Assembly (NCBI GenBank): GCA_013823135.1
Contig: PNLP01000012.1
Span: 89,414 to 153,413, forward strand
Source of the DNA: Planctomycetaceae bacterium
GTDB lineage: Bacteria; Planctomycetota; Planctomycetia; Gemmatales; Gemmataceae
Length of the DNA stretch: 64,000 nucleotides
Direction of reading: 5' to 3'
How positions within the stretch are numbered: position 1 is the stretch's first letter; every line of letters begins with the position of its first letter. Both the position numbers and the translations under genes were made by a program. The notes under the pieces are model-generated. The model saw only the letters and a list, made by a program, of their open reading frames with translations. It made no database searches and was not told the origin of the DNA. Shown piece by piece: positions 50,056 to 59,263 of this stretch.

Positions 50056-50484
50056 ATGGAGACGTTGGAAATGAGCGACAAAAGACTACTTGGTGCGGCC
50101 GTTGCAACAGCCCGCAAGCCGCGTGTAATTCTTGTTGGGACAGTCGGTTGCGATTCCGTTCAGGAGCAATTGCGAATGCTCGACTGGGATGTGCTGAGCA
50201 TTCCGGGCGGAGATGAGCTCGCGTGCGGGATTATGGCGAGGAAACCCAGCGTAGCGGTTATACCAACCGGCCTCAACAGGGAAAGCGGGTATCTCGTGGC
50301 AGCAAAGTTGCGGGCCGGAAAGCGGAAAATCCGGGTCGTGCTGATGGCAGCGACACGAACCCCTGAGGCCGAGCGATTCGCCCGATTCGTCGGAGCGACA
50401 CTCGTGGCCACAACCGATGGCATGAGCAAACTCGTCGAGGCGATCACCCTCCCCGCAGAAGTTCGCGGTAAAGATTGTGCGTGA
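50056..50484 (+). CDS. Receiver-like (pseudo-receiver) domain protein
   Basis: 142 residues; a GAGG ribosome-binding site lies 7 bases before the ATG. From residue 20 the alternating strand-helix pattern of a response-regulator receiver is visible: PRVILVGTVGCDSVQEQLRM, DWDVLSIPGGDELACGIMAR, PSVAVIPTGLNRESGYLVAA, KIRVVLMAATRTPEAERFAR, FVGATLVATTDGMSKLVEAI. The phosphorylatable Asp at the end of the third strand is absent (VIPTG), as are the acidic pair after the first strand and the conserved Lys, so normal phosphotransfer cannot work. No kinase or output domain is adjacent. Its 3' end overlaps the convergent gene by 41 bases. Confidence 0.65.
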   Translation: METLEMSDKRLLGAAVATARKPRVILVGTVGCDSVQEQLRMLDWDVLSIPGGDELACGIMARKPSVAVIPTGLNRESGYLVAAKLRAGKRKIRVVLMAATRTPEAERFARFVGATLVATTDGMSKLVEAITLPAEVRGKDCA

Positions 50485-51553
50485 ACGTAGCGTTGTCGCA
50501 CTGGAGGTATTGCATCGCCCCGCCCATGCGGGAGTAGCTCTTACAGAACCGCAGATAATACGCGGCGTGGGACTTGGGCGGTTCACCCACCGTCCAGTCC
50601 CACCCACCACCATCCTGCAAATCCACAACGTAGATCGTGTGATCCTTCACGACTTCGCGACCCGACTGGAGGCGGAGGTTGTTCACACAACTGAGGCTTT
50701 TCTCGAACACCTGCGGTCCCATAATCGCGGATCCAACCGACAATACAACACCGCCATCGAGCCCATCCACCGAGCCACCGAATAACTTGAAATCCCATTC
50801 CGCTGCGCGACCTATCGCTGCACCATTGAAGACCGGGTGATTCGAGATGATGTCGTAGCCGATGCCCGGGTGAACTGTGAGCGGCACCCCGTGCGTGTAG
50901 GCCTGCGCCAGAATCGAGGCGTGTTTCCAGTGGTGGATAACGTCGATTCGTCCGGCCGGCCACCCCTGTGAGAGCATGGCCTGCAGCAAATCGGCACGGG
51001 CAGCAGTCAGCGGATCGGTGGGATCGGCTGCAACCTGGGCAGCAAGGTCAGCGATACTCGGGAGAACCACGCCGTCTTCAAGGATGAGGCGGCCAAGCGC
51101 ACGACCATACCCCAGGCCATCCAAAGCACCGGAAAGCAGCGCGAGGTGGATGTTCGTGGCGGTCTCGTGCCAGGTGCCGAAGGTGCCGCCCGAAACGCCC
51201 ATCTCGACGCTCTCGGTGCTGGCCCCAAACCAGGCATATTCCCAGTCGTGAATCGTGCCGGCTCCATTGGTGGCAAGGTGCGTGAGCCAGCCACGAGCCA
51301 TCATCCGCTCAAGAATGCGAGCGGTACCATTTCGAAGCAAATGCGCCCCGTAGATGAGCATGACCGAAGCACCGCGGTCGCGAGCGCCACGTATGCGTTC
51401 GGCGCACTCCCGGACGAGCCCTGCGTTCCGTTCGGAGCAGGGTTTCGGCTCCGAGTCCGGGTCGATCAGAATGTCGTCGGCACGGGTGAGACTCTGCCGC
51501 TCGGCGAGAGGGAACACTTTCAAGCGGCTCAGATCCAGGGGTTGCACGGGCAC
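50444..51553 (-). CDS. Deoxyhypusine-synthase-like Rossmann protein
   Basis: 369 residues from the GTG at 51553, chosen because AAGGAG lies 6 bases before it; a TTG at 51583 or the open frame to 51655 are alternatives. Central segments LIYGAHLLRNGTARILERMM and WLTHLATNGAGTIHDWEYAW, then VEMGVSGGTFGTWHETATNI and PLTVHPGIGYDIISNHPVFN, resemble the NAD-binding fold of deoxyhypusine-synthase-like proteins of bacteria. True deoxyhypusine synthase acts on eIF5A, absent from bacteria, so the activity is unknown. It overlaps or nearly abuts the upstream L-2-hydroxyglutarate oxidase gene, and overlaps the receiver-like gene at its end. Confidence 0.65.
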   Translation of the reverse strand: MPVQPLDLSRLKVFPLAERQSLTRADDILIDPDSEPKPCSERNAGLVRECAERIRGARDRGASVMLIYGAHLLRNGTARILERMMARGWLTHLATNGAGTIHDWEYAWFGASTESVEMGVSGGTFGTWHETATNIHLALLSGALDGLGYGRALGRLILEDGVVLPSIADLAAQVAADPTDPLTAARADLLQAMLSQGWPAGRIDVIHHWKHASILAQAYTHGVPLTVHPGIGYDIISNHPVFNGAAIGRAAEWDFKLFGGSVDGLDGGVVLSVGSAIMGPQVFEKSLSCVNNLRLQSGREVVKDHTIYVVDLQDGGGWDWTVGEPPKSHAAYYLRFCKSYSRMGGAMQYLQCDNATFTHNLYRELLRGG

Positions 51554-51575
51554 GATACGCTCCTTCGCGATTCGG

Positions 51576-52772
51576 TCACGCAAACCGGGCAGCAACGCGA
51601 TCCACGATCGTCGTCCCGATCTGAAGGGATGCGGTTGCAGCTGGCGACGGGGCATTGCACACGTTCACCACGCGATCGGCTTGCTGAATCAAGAAGTCGT
51701 CCACGAGGCCGCCATCGGGCGACACGGCTTGTGCGCGAATTCCAGCGGGGGCGGGTTCCATGTCCTCCGCCCGCACATCTGGTACAAGCCGTTGGAGAGC
51801 ACGCACGAATGCCGCCTTGTTCAGCGAACGCCACATCTCACCAAGCCCCATCTTCCAGTGCTTGACCGCCATCCGGATGAATCCGCCATATGTCAGCGTT
51901 TCGAGCAGGTCGCGAGGATTGAGCGAGAAGAAGTGGTACCCCTCACGACCGAAAGCGAGCACTGCGTTCGGGCCGCATTCCACGCTGCCGTCAATCATGC
52001 GGGTGAAGTGGACGCCGAGGAAGGGGAATTGTGGGTTGGGCGTTGGGTAAATCAGGTTCCGGCACAGTCTGTGAGCCGACGGCTTGAGCGTGAAGTATTC
52101 ACCACGGAAGGGGATGATCTTCGCGCCCGGATCCTGACCCGTGAGCCGGGCCACGCGATCCGAGTGCAGCCCACCGCAGTTGACGAGTTGACGAGCGGTG
52201 AACTCGCCGACAGGAGTCACAGCCGTAACGCCATCTTTGCCTGGGTGTACAGAGGTGACACGCGCACCAAACACGACCTTTCCGCCGGCGATCCGCACTT
52301 TCTCGGCTAACCGCTCGCACACCTGCCGGTAGTTCACGATCCCCGCCTCGGGAACGTGGATCGCCTTGACCCCGGCCGCGTGGGGCTCCAGTTCCGCGAG
52401 TCTTTCTTTGTCGATGAGTTCGCACTTGATGCCGTTGGCGATGCCACGTTCGTAGATTCGCTGCAGCGCCGGCAGGTCTGTATCGTTGACGGCGACGATC
52501 ACCTTACCGCAGATGTCGTGTGCGATTCCTTCTTCAGCACAGAACGCTTCCATCGCCCGCTTCCCGGCCCGGCAGTTGATCGCTTTCAACGAACCGGGTT
52601 TATAGTAGATCCCCGAATGCAGCACCCCGGAGTTGTGCCCCGTCTGGTGTTCCGCAACACGCACCTCTTTCTCGAGGACGACGATACGCCTGCCCGCGAA
52701 CCGGCACGAGAACTGGTACGCTGTAGCCAACCCGACAATTCCACCGCCCACGACTGCAAGGTCGCATTCCAT
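51576..52772 (-). CDS. lhgO: L-2-hydroxyglutarate oxidase
   Basis: 398 residues from the ATG at 52772, preceded by GGGAG. The FAD-binding start is [20 protein letters not shown] and the LhgO signature [20 protein letters not shown] follows. Later blocks: [75 protein letters not shown] and [15 protein letters not shown]. The flavoenzyme oxidises L-2-hydroxyglutarate to 2-oxoglutarate and feeds electrons to the quinone pool. The frame continues far upstream but only this start fits the family. Confidence 0.93.
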   Translation of the reverse strand: MECDLAVVGGGIVGLATAYQFSCRFAGRRIVVLEKEVRVAEHQTGHNSGVLHSGIYYKPGSLKAINCRAGKRAMEAFCAEEGIAHDICGKVIVAVNDTDLPALQRIYERGIANGIKCELIDKERLAELEPHAAGVKAIHVPEAGIVNYRQVCERLAEKVRIAGGKVVFGARVTSVHPGKDGVTAVTPVGEFTARQLVNCGGLHSDRVARLTGQDPGAKIIPFRGEYFTLKPSAHRLCRNLIYPTPNPQFPFLGVHFTRMIDGSVECGPNAVLAFGREGYHFFSLNPRDLLETLTYGGFIRMAVKHWKMGLGEMWRSLNKAAFVRALQRLVPDVRAEDMEPAPAGIRAQAVSPDGGLVDDFLIQQADRVVNVCNAPSPAATASLQIGTTIVDRVAARFA

Positions 52773-52875
52773 GCTCAACTCCCGATCAACTTGCGGTCTC
52801 GCATCCATCCTATGAGACATAACTGAGTCTAGAAGAACCGCCGGGCTTCCCCAGAATACTCCCGTCCCGATCCGC

Positions 52876-53118
52876 GTGCGGGGTGGCCGTGTGCGTGTTG
52901 CACTTTTCATGCTGGTTGTGTGTGGAACGGTCGATCTAATTGCGTGTGCAGCTTTGCTCGCGTTCGTGTGGCTCGAACATTCCCGAATGCACCGGGAAGC
53001 CGCCACTAACGGGGAAGCAATCCCTTCCGCTGCCAGACAGTTCGGGTGCTTCATCGCGTTTGGGCTTGTTGGTTTCGTGTTGCTCTATTGTGCCGCGTGG
53101 CTCCTCCTCAGCGAGTGA
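52876..53118 (+). CDS. Small two-span membrane protein
   Basis: 80 residues from a GTG at 52876 (or 75 from the GTG at 52891). Two hydrophobic segments: [20 protein letters not shown] and [20 protein letters not shown], joined by a polar loop with [17 protein letters not shown]. No family recognised. It ends 6 bases before the nicotinate phosphoribosyltransferase start and is probably co-transcribed with it. Confidence 0.55.
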   Translation: MRGGRVRVALFMLVVCGTVDLIACAALLAFVWLEHSRMHREAATNGEAIPSAARQFGCFIAFGLVGFVLLYCAAWLLLSE

Positions 53119-53124
53119 TCGCCC

Positions 53125-54624
53125 ATGTCTCCAGCCGATCCGTTTATCGCCAAGCGTCAGCAGATGCGAGACGAACTGTTCGCCAAGCTCTTCCTCCTTG
53201 GCGGGTGGACAGGTGCCACAGACACCTACAAACGCACGATGTGGTCGGCCGTGCCGGATGTTGCACTGGAACCCGCGTGTTACTCGCTCACATTCCGCAA
53301 AGGACTCCCTGAGCCCGGAGCCGGCAACCAACTTATCATGGCCGGGCACGAAGCCATGCTCGCCCAGTGGTTCCACCGACCGCTGCATCGCAAGGACATC
53401 GCACTATCACAGCAGTGGTACTCCGGGTACTCCGCGACAAAAGCCTACCCCACCGAATTGTGGGAGACCGTGCTCGCCCAGCAACCGTTCGAAGAGATCA
53501 CGTTGCCCGTGGATGTGTGGGGCTTTCCCGGCGGGCAGACATTTGTCGCGGGCGTGCCGTGCCTCATCTTCGAGGGAATGGGCGGGCTAATCTCGTACCT
53601 CGAACCCGCAATGTGTCGATACTTCGCCCCAGTTATTCAGGCGACCAAGGCCAGGCTCATGAAGGAGTCCACGCCACGAGACGCCGAATTCGGACTGCGT
53701 TCCGCACCTGTCGAGGTGTGCAACTTGATCCTGCTGTTGGCGCGGTTCGTCGGCGGAGCCGGTTGCACAGGAGCCCCACAACTCACATCGAACGACACCG
53801 CCGAATTCATGTATCCTGAGTTGTTCAAGTCGATCGGCACAATCGGGCACGAAATGATGTGCGCGGCTCAGTCATTCGACAAATCTCTCGCGGCCGCCGA
53901 ATACGAGATGATGGATCGTTTCGTCTCGAAGATGGGAACCGCGTCACTGCTGTGCGATCTCGTGGACGCCGAAACAGTCGGCCTCGAGAACGCCTTACGT
54001 GTCATCCAGAACCACCCGGAAACCGACCGTGTCGGCGTGCGTGTGGATAGTGGCGACATCGCTGGGCAGTGTGTTTTGTACTTCCAGAAGATGAAACAAC
54101 TCGGCATCCCACCGCGGCTCATCGTGTTTGAAGATGAGGTCACACCGGATGGCGTGAAGAAGGTTTACGATACCTTCCGCACGCAAACGGGCATCGAACC
54201 CACGATGCTATTCCCCGGTGCGGGTGGATACTGGTGGAAGTTGGTGCATCGCGACACTGTGAGCGCGGCGTTCAAGCGCACAGCGACGAGCGGCCGGCCA
54301 AACGTGAAGTTCTCGAACTCACCGGGCAAGGAAACGATCCCCGGATACATCCGCGTTTATGGCCGCGGCGACACCATGATCGTGGCCGACAAATCCGAGA
54401 GCATCAACGGCGAACCACTCTTGGTGAAGCTCGTGGATCAGGGCCGTGTGGTGTACCACGAGTCGTTCCAGGAGCAAGCTACACGAGCGGAACGCACCTG
54501 GGATCGGTTCACCCGGTGGGAACCCTCCCCGGTGGTGGGCGACCACCTGCGGCGCTTCCAGGCCATGCGAACAGCCGAGGTGGCGGAGGCGAAGGCAAGG
54601 CTTGCTTCAGGAAACACTCCATGA
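53125..54624 (+). CDS. pncB: Nicotinate phosphoribosyltransferase family protein
   Basis: 499 residues. Typical elements: LGGWTGATDTYKRTMWSAVP, EITLPVDVWGFPGGQTFVAG, TPRDAEFGLRSAPVEVCNLI, GTIGHEMMCAAQS (the phosphorylated catalytic His in GHEM), VGVRVDSGDIAGQCVLYFQK and VKFSNSPGKETIPGYIRVYG. The enzyme makes nicotinate mononucleotide from nicotinate and PRPP for NAD salvage. NAD synthetase lies 2.5 kb downstream, on the same strand. It overlaps the WD40 gene as ATGA. The relation to the nicotinamide-specific branch cannot be excluded from motifs alone. Confidence 0.9.
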   Translation: MSPADPFIAKRQQMRDELFAKLFLLGGWTGATDTYKRTMWSAVPDVALEPACYSLTFRKGLPEPGAGNQLIMAGHEAMLAQWFHRPLHRKDIALSQQWYSGYSATKAYPTELWETVLAQQPFEEITLPVDVWGFPGGQTFVAGVPCLIFEGMGGLISYLEPAMCRYFAPVIQATKARLMKESTPRDAEFGLRSAPVEVCNLILLLARFVGGAGCTGAPQLTSNDTAEFMYPELFKSIGTIGHEMMCAAQSFDKSLAAAEYEMMDRFVSKMGTASLLCDLVDAETVGLENALRVIQNHPETDRVGVRVDSGDIAGQCVLYFQKMKQLGIPPRLIVFEDEVTPDGVKKVYDTFRTQTGIEPTMLFPGAGGYWWKLVHRDTVSAAFKRTATSGRPNVKFSNSPGKETIPGYIRVYGRGDTMIVADKSESINGEPLLVKLVDQGRVVYHESFQEQATRAERTWDRFTRWEPSPVVGDHLRRFQAMRTAEVAEAKARLASGNTP

Positions 54625-55604
54625 TCGTCATCAAACCCCACGATGGTTGCGTGAACATCGTGGCATACTCACCTGACGGCGGGCTTCTCGCCTCAGCTTC
54701 AGAAGACGGCTGGGTGAAGATCTGGGATCCCACGCGGCTCCATAATGGTGAGCCGATCTGGGAAGCACTCGCGGACAGCAGTCAAATCGAGGAAGATTTC
54801 AACACTCACGACCTGTTCGAGGATATGGACCTCGACTTCGTCCTTAGCGGAGTATCACACGCCCATTTCACGCCGGATGGTAAGCAACTCATCACGGGAG
54901 GCTGGGCCCAGCATCTTCGAAGCTGGTCTGCCAAAACGGGAAAGCCGCAGTGGCAGGTGGAGAAGCCACGCGGGTTCGGTGGGGTCGGAACGCTCGTGGT
55001 ATCCCGCGACGGGAAATGGGTCGCGTTCGCGGGTGGTCAGCTTGGTCTCCCTGAGAAGGTGTTTGTCCTCGACCTCAAGACGCACAAAGTGGAACGTATC
55101 CTGCGGGGGCATAACGACGCCTGCGGTGCTCTGGCCGCAGGACCAAACGGTTTCGCATCTGGAGGTGCAGATGCACACGTTCGCTTCTGGACGTGGGAAA
55201 GCCGGCGGTGCTTTCACGATCTGGCGATGCGTGGGGTCGTTCGTGGCCTGATGTTCTCGCCGGATGGTATGAAACTCGCTGCTGCAGGTGGCAAAGTCGC
55301 AATGGTATGGGACATGGTCAAGCCGCCCGGTGGCCGCGGCCATCTCCGGCCCGGCAAGGTGTGGCGTTTTCGCGGGCATACCGATCAGATTCAGTGTCTC
55401 GATTTCTCACCTGATGGAACGACGCTGGCCACGACATCGCACGACGGCACAGTGCGCATTTGGGACGTGGCAACCTACAGCGAGTTGCGAGCATATGCTC
55501 CGAAGGTCGGGAAGTTGCACGGGGTTGCCTTCGCCCCGGATGGATTGACCGTGGCCTTTAGTAGCGTGAAAGGCCACGTGGGGATTCTTGATGTAGGTGA
55601 ATGA
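54621..55604 (+). CDS. WD40 repeat protein coupled to pncB
   Basis: 327 residues from the ATG at 54621, overlapping the pncB stop by four bases; a longer frame from 54234 runs antiphase through pncB. Seven blades: VNIVAYSPDGGLLASASEDG with WVKIWD, SHAHFTPDGKQLITGGWAQH, GTLVVSRDGKWVAFAGGQL, LRGHNDACGALAAGPNGFAS, VRGLMFSPDGMKLAAAGGK, RFRGHTDQIQCLDFSPDGTT with VRIWDVATYS, and LHGVAFAPDGLTVAFSS. One cytoplasmic propeller, probably a scaffold. Coupled translation with an NAD-salvage enzyme is unusual. Confidence 0.9.
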   Translation: MIVIKPHDGCVNIVAYSPDGGLLASASEDGWVKIWDPTRLHNGEPIWEALADSSQIEEDFNTHDLFEDMDLDFVLSGVSHAHFTPDGKQLITGGWAQHLRSWSAKTGKPQWQVEKPRGFGGVGTLVVSRDGKWVAFAGGQLGLPEKVFVLDLKTHKVERILRGHNDACGALAAGPNGFASGGADAHVRFWTWESRRCFHDLAMRGVVRGLMFSPDGMKLAAAGGKVAMVWDMVKPPGGRGHLRPGKVWRFRGHTDQIQCLDFSPDGTTLATTSHDGTVRIWDVATYSELRAYAPKVGKLHGVAFAPDGLTVAFSSVKGHVGILDVGE

Positions 55605-55612
55605 CTACTCTG

Positions 55613-55984
55613 TTACTTCGAATGCAGTTCGAACTTGAAGTCGTTCAGTCCAGATTTCACATCGACAATCAAATCAGTCTTTACATTGTAACGCTCCGGG
55701 ATGACCGACTCCCGGATCACCCACCCGTCCATTTCCCTTTTGCCCGAATCCTTAGTGGCGTTGATCTGCACTTTCTTGGCTCCGCGTGTGGCGCGGAAGT
55801 GGAAGTGACCATTGCTGATCGTTCCCGACGATGGCGTGACGCTGTTGTCTGGTGCCAGGAAGATGATCTCGCCCTCTGCCAGTGGCGCACCATCGAGAGT
55901 CACAGTACCACTCACATCTGTGAAAGGGTCGGTCTGGCACCCGGCAATAAGGACCACGAGACCGACAGTCAAAAGCATTCGCAT
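55613..55984 (-). CDS. Small lipoprotein with a carboxypeptidase-regulatory-like domain
   Basis: 123 residues from the ATG at 55984, preceded by GGAGG. A type II signal with lipobox (LLTVGLVVLIAGCQ) leads to a beta-sandwich: FTDVSGTVTLDGAPLAEGEI, IFLAPDNSVTPSSGTISNGH, FHFRATRGAKKVQINATKDS. Hundreds of such small proteins accompany DUF1559 genes in planctomycetes, and one follows here (upstream on the same strand, 11 bases away). Confidence 0.82.
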   Translation of the reverse strand: MRMLLTVGLVVLIAGCQTDPFTDVSGTVTLDGAPLAEGEIIFLAPDNSVTPSSGTISNGHFHFRATRGAKKVQINATKDSGKREMDGWVIRESVIPERYNVKTDLIVDVKSGLNDFKFELHSK

Positions 55985-55995
55985 CTCGGCCTCCT

Positions 55996-56997
55996 TTATT
56001 CGGCGACAGGAGTTTCGCCCCCGGCTCGTGTACCCATGTCTAACCACGCCTGCGGCTTAATCCCGTTCGCGATGAACCGGACTGAGCCATCAGCCATAGC
56101 CGCGTTCGCACCACCGGTGTGCCCACTGCGAGAGACCAGATAGACACCATTGGAATTCGATGCCGCACACGGTACATTCGGTGCTGCAGTACACCGGTTC
56201 CCCTGCGGATAGTCGCCGATCGTCGAGTTCGGTGGGAAGATCGTCGAGAATGTTGCCCCAGCGTGGATCGCGTTCCAGATTCGCCCGCGAACATCGCTAT
56301 TTCCGGGAGCCACCAAAATCTCACTCGCTGCAACCGTATTCGAGGTACCGTCGGTGATATCGGTGAATCTGGTTTTGGAGCGACCGTAGTAGATCCCGTT
56401 GACAGAGAGGCCGAAGCGATCGAGCGGGGCCGATGCGGTGGGTACAGTGACCGCCGAGCCACTTCCGTGGCACAGGACGTAATTCACGTGCAACCCCTGC
56501 CCTGCTCCATCCGGCGGAATTTTCGGTCCGCGAGGATCAGAGGCGCAAAGGAACGTCGGAAGCACCGTGCCATTTACCGTCTGCGTGGTCACGCTCGTGT
56601 TCGCAGTCAGCCAGGCCGAGTTCTGTTGAAACAGAGGGCCCTGCTCGATGTATGGCAGAATATGGTAAGCCCAACAGGTGCGATCTGCATCCTTCATCGC
56701 TGGGGCACCAACTGCTGTGGCGTTGTACCAATCCACGGAGCCATTGAGTTCCGGGAAGTACCCCTGGCTTACCCCAGGTGGAAGTGCGTTGATCGCATCG
56801 TGAAACCCATGTGTTGCAAGGACAAGTTGCTTCAGATTGTTCGAACACTTCATCCGTGCGGCGGCCTCGCGGACTTTCTGTACGGCAGGCAACAGCAGAC
56901 CGATCAAAATCGCGATGATAGCGATGACCAACAACAACTCAATCAAAGTGAACGCGGCACGGGGCCGCGTATGCCAAGGATGTGGCAGCATCGACAC
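55996..56997 (-). CDS. DUF1559 protein with type IV pilin-like N-terminus
   Basis: 333 residues. The class III signal [20 protein letters not shown] followed by [20 protein letters not shown] is the pilin/pseudopilin cleavage site and helix. The body has the family [46 protein letters not shown] and ends with [20 protein letters not shown]. These pseudopilin-like proteins are very numerous in planctomycetes; they may build surface fibres or cell-wall-linked structures. Co-transcription with the lipoprotein gene is typical. Confidence 0.95.
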   Translation of the reverse strand: MSMLPHPWHTRPRAAFTLIELLLVIAIIAILIGLLLPAVQKVREAAARMKCSNNLKQLVLATHGFHDAINALPPGVSQGYFPELNGSVDWYNATAVGAPAMKDADRTCWAYHILPYIEQGPLFQQNSAWLTANTSVTTQTVNGTVLPTFLCASDPRGPKIPPDGAGQGLHVNYVLCHGSGSAVTVPTASAPLDRFGLSVNGIYYGRSKTRFTDITDGTSNTVAASEILVAPGNSDVRGRIWNAIHAGATFSTIFPPNSTIGDYPQGNRCTAAPNVPCAASNSNGVYLVSRSGHTGGANAAMADGSVRFIANGIKPQAWLDMGTRAGGETPVAE

Positions 56998-57162
56998 ACC
57001 TCAAAATAATGCTGGGGAATGAAGTACGGGCGGCAATATACCAACACATGTTCTTTAGCATCCGGTCAGCCGCGAACCAAGCGGAAATGACAGCGTAGGA
57101 GTCGGATTCCAACTCAACGTCGAGGCATTCCTTCCCTCATCCCACTCCGCTACACTTTCCAC

Positions 57163-59175
57163 ATGAATCACCACGGCTTCCTCCGCGTCGCGGCCGCCAG
57201 CCCAGAACTCCGGCTCGCGGACTGCCCTTTCAATGCCGACCGCACCCTCAGCCTCATGAAGCAGGCCGAGGATCGCGGCGTGAACCTCATCGTGTTCCCC
57301 GAGTGTGGTCTCACGGGTTACACTTGTCACGACCTTTTCCACCACAAATCACTCTGGCAAGCCGCCGAGGATGCGCTTGTTCGTGTCGTCGAACTTGGCG
57401 AGAAAGTGTACCGCGGTCTCGCCGTGGTCGGGTTGCCGCTTCAAGTGGATGGGCAACTCTTCAACGTCGGGGCGGTCATCCACGCCGGAAAGATTCTCGG
57501 CATCGTGCCCAAGAGCTACCTGCCGAACTACAAGGAGTTCTACGACGCTCGCTACTTCTGCCCGGCCGACAACGCCACGTTCAGCAGCGCCAGCATTGCG
57601 GGCCAAAACATCCCATTTGGCACGAACCTACTGTTCGACTGCCGCAATGTTCCTGGGTTCATCCTCGCCATCGAGGTGTGCGAAGACCTGTGGATGCCCG
57701 TGCCACCAAGCTCGCTCGCGGCATTGATGGGCGCAACCGTGATGGCTAACCTCTCGGCCAGCAACGAAGTGATCGGTAAAGCGACCTACCGCCGGCAACT
57801 CGTCGCGGGTCAATCGGGCCGCTGCATGGCGAGCTACATCTACTCATCCTGCGGGGTGGGTGAATCGACGACCGACCTCGTGTTCGGTGGCCACTGCATC
57901 ATCGCCGAGAACGGGGTGGTGGTCTCAGAATCGGAGCGGTTCCGCCGCGGCGGGCATCTCCTCGTGTCGGACATCGACCTCGACCGCCTTGTTCACGATC
58001 GGATTCAGACAAACAGCTTCCACGACGCCAACCGTGCCCCGGATCTGAACTTCGGCAAGTTCCGCAACATGTACTACGAGTTGGAACACAGCCCCCGCGA
58101 ACCCGCACTGGCGCGAACCGTCGATTCGGCTCCGTTCGTACCAAATGATCCGGCCACACGAGACGAACGCTGCCGGGAAATCTTCCAGACGCAGGTCGCG
58201 GCGCTCGGCCGCCGACTCGGGCACATCGGCACACCGCCGGTGTCTATCGGCGTTTCGGGTGGGTTGGACTCGACGCTCGCTTTGCTCGTTGTGTGCAAGA
58301 CGATGGATGACCTCGGCGTGTCACGCGACGACGTTAACGCCCTGACGATGCCCGGGTTCGGCACCAGCGCCCCGACCAAGACGAACGCACACGCACTGAT
58401 GCGGTTGCTCGGTGTGTCGGCCCGCGAGTGCGACATTCGCGCGATGTGCTTCGAGCAAATGAAGGCGCTCGGGCACTCGCCGTTCGGGATCAAGCTCGAG
58501 GGCGAAACGGTCGATTCGCTCACCGAGAAGTTGCGACACCTGCCGCCAGAACACCGCAACGACCTCGTGTTCGAGAACACACAGGCCCGGATGCGCACAA
58601 GTCTCTTGATGAACGCGGGGTTCGTGATCGGCACCGGCGACCTGTCCGAACTGGCGCTGGGGTGGTGTACGTACAACGCCGATCACATGAGCATGTACAA
58701 CGTAAACGTGAGCATCCCGAAGACGCTCGTGAAGTTCCTGGTGAAGTGGGCCGCCGAGAATGAGTTCGACGGCGAGACCCGCGAGACGCTTCTTGAGGTG
58801 GTGAAAACCCCAATATCCCCGGAATTGCTACCGACCGACGCGGGCGGTCAGATAGTTCAAGACACCGAGTCGAGCATCGGGCCGTATGAGTTGGTGGATT
58901 TCTTCCTGTACCACTTCCTGCGATTCGGCGCGAACCCGGACAAGATCCTGTTCATAGCGAAACACGCGACGTTCTCGAAAACCTACACACCGTCGGAAGT
59001 GCGTCACTGGCTCGGAGTGTTCTTGCGGCGATTCTTCGCGAACCAGTACAAGCGGAGTTGCTTGCCGGACGGGCCGAAGGTGGGTTCTGTGTCGGTGTCA
59101 CCCCGCGGCGACTGGCGAATGCCCAGCGACGCCGCGGCCCGCGTCTGGCTGGATGAGGTCGAAAAGGCGGAGTGA
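57163..59175 (+). CDS. nadE: Glutamine-dependent NAD+ synthetase
   Basis: 670 residues. The N-terminal nitrilase/glutaminase domain has LIVFPECGLTGYTCHDLFHH (Glu), IVPKSYLPNYKEFYDARYF (Lys) and GFILAIEVCEDLWMPVPPSS (catalytic Cys). The synthetase domain begins near 365 with the P-loop ISIGVSGGLDSTLALLVV-like segment (here VSIGVSGGLDSTLALLVVCK), then GFVIGTGDLSELALGWCTYN and ISPELLPTDAGGQ. It converts nicotinate adenine dinucleotide to NAD+ with glutamine as amide source. A 20-base-pair palindrome begins 19 bases after the stop. Confidence 0.96.
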   Translation: MNHHGFLRVAAASPELRLADCPFNADRTLSLMKQAEDRGVNLIVFPECGLTGYTCHDLFHHKSLWQAAEDALVRVVELGEKVYRGLAVVGLPLQVDGQLFNVGAVIHAGKILGIVPKSYLPNYKEFYDARYFCPADNATFSSASIAGQNIPFGTNLLFDCRNVPGFILAIEVCEDLWMPVPPSSLAALMGATVMANLSASNEVIGKATYRRQLVAGQSGRCMASYIYSSCGVGESTTDLVFGGHCIIAENGVVVSESERFRRGGHLLVSDIDLDRLVHDRIQTNSFHDANRAPDLNFGKFRNMYYELEHSPREPALARTVDSAPFVPNDPATRDERCREIFQTQVAALGRRLGHIGTPPVSIGVSGGLDSTLALLVVCKTMDDLGVSRDDVNALTMPGFGTSAPTKTNAHALMRLLGVSARECDIRAMCFEQMKALGHSPFGIKLEGETVDSLTEKLRHLPPEHRNDLVFENTQARMRTSLLMNAGFVIGTGDLSELALGWCTYNADHMSMYNVNVSIPKTLVKFLVKWAAENEFDGETRETLLEVVKTPISPELLPTDAGGQIVQDTESSIGPYELVDFFLYHFLRFGANPDKILFIAKHATFSKTYTPSEVRHWLGVFLRRFFANQYKRSCLPDGPKVGSVSVSPRGDWRMPSDAAARVWLDEVEKAE

Positions 59176-59194
59176 ACGTGTCATCACGCCACAA

Positions 59195-59244
59195 GCCCGC
59201 AGCGCGAGCAAGGGTTTTGCTTTTCCCTTGCTCGCGCTGCGGGC
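59195..59244 (+). terminator. Perfect 20-base-pair palindrome after nadE
   Basis: Arms 59195-59214 and 59225-59244 pair perfectly across TTTTGCTTTT. The text of the arms (GCCCGCAGCGCGAGCAAGGG) looks like a dispersed Gemmata intergenic repeat. It lies between the convergent ends of nadE and the gene at 59264, ending 19 bases before the latter's stop. Confidence 0.65.
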
Positions 59245-59263
59245 CTGTGAGCGATCACGACTC

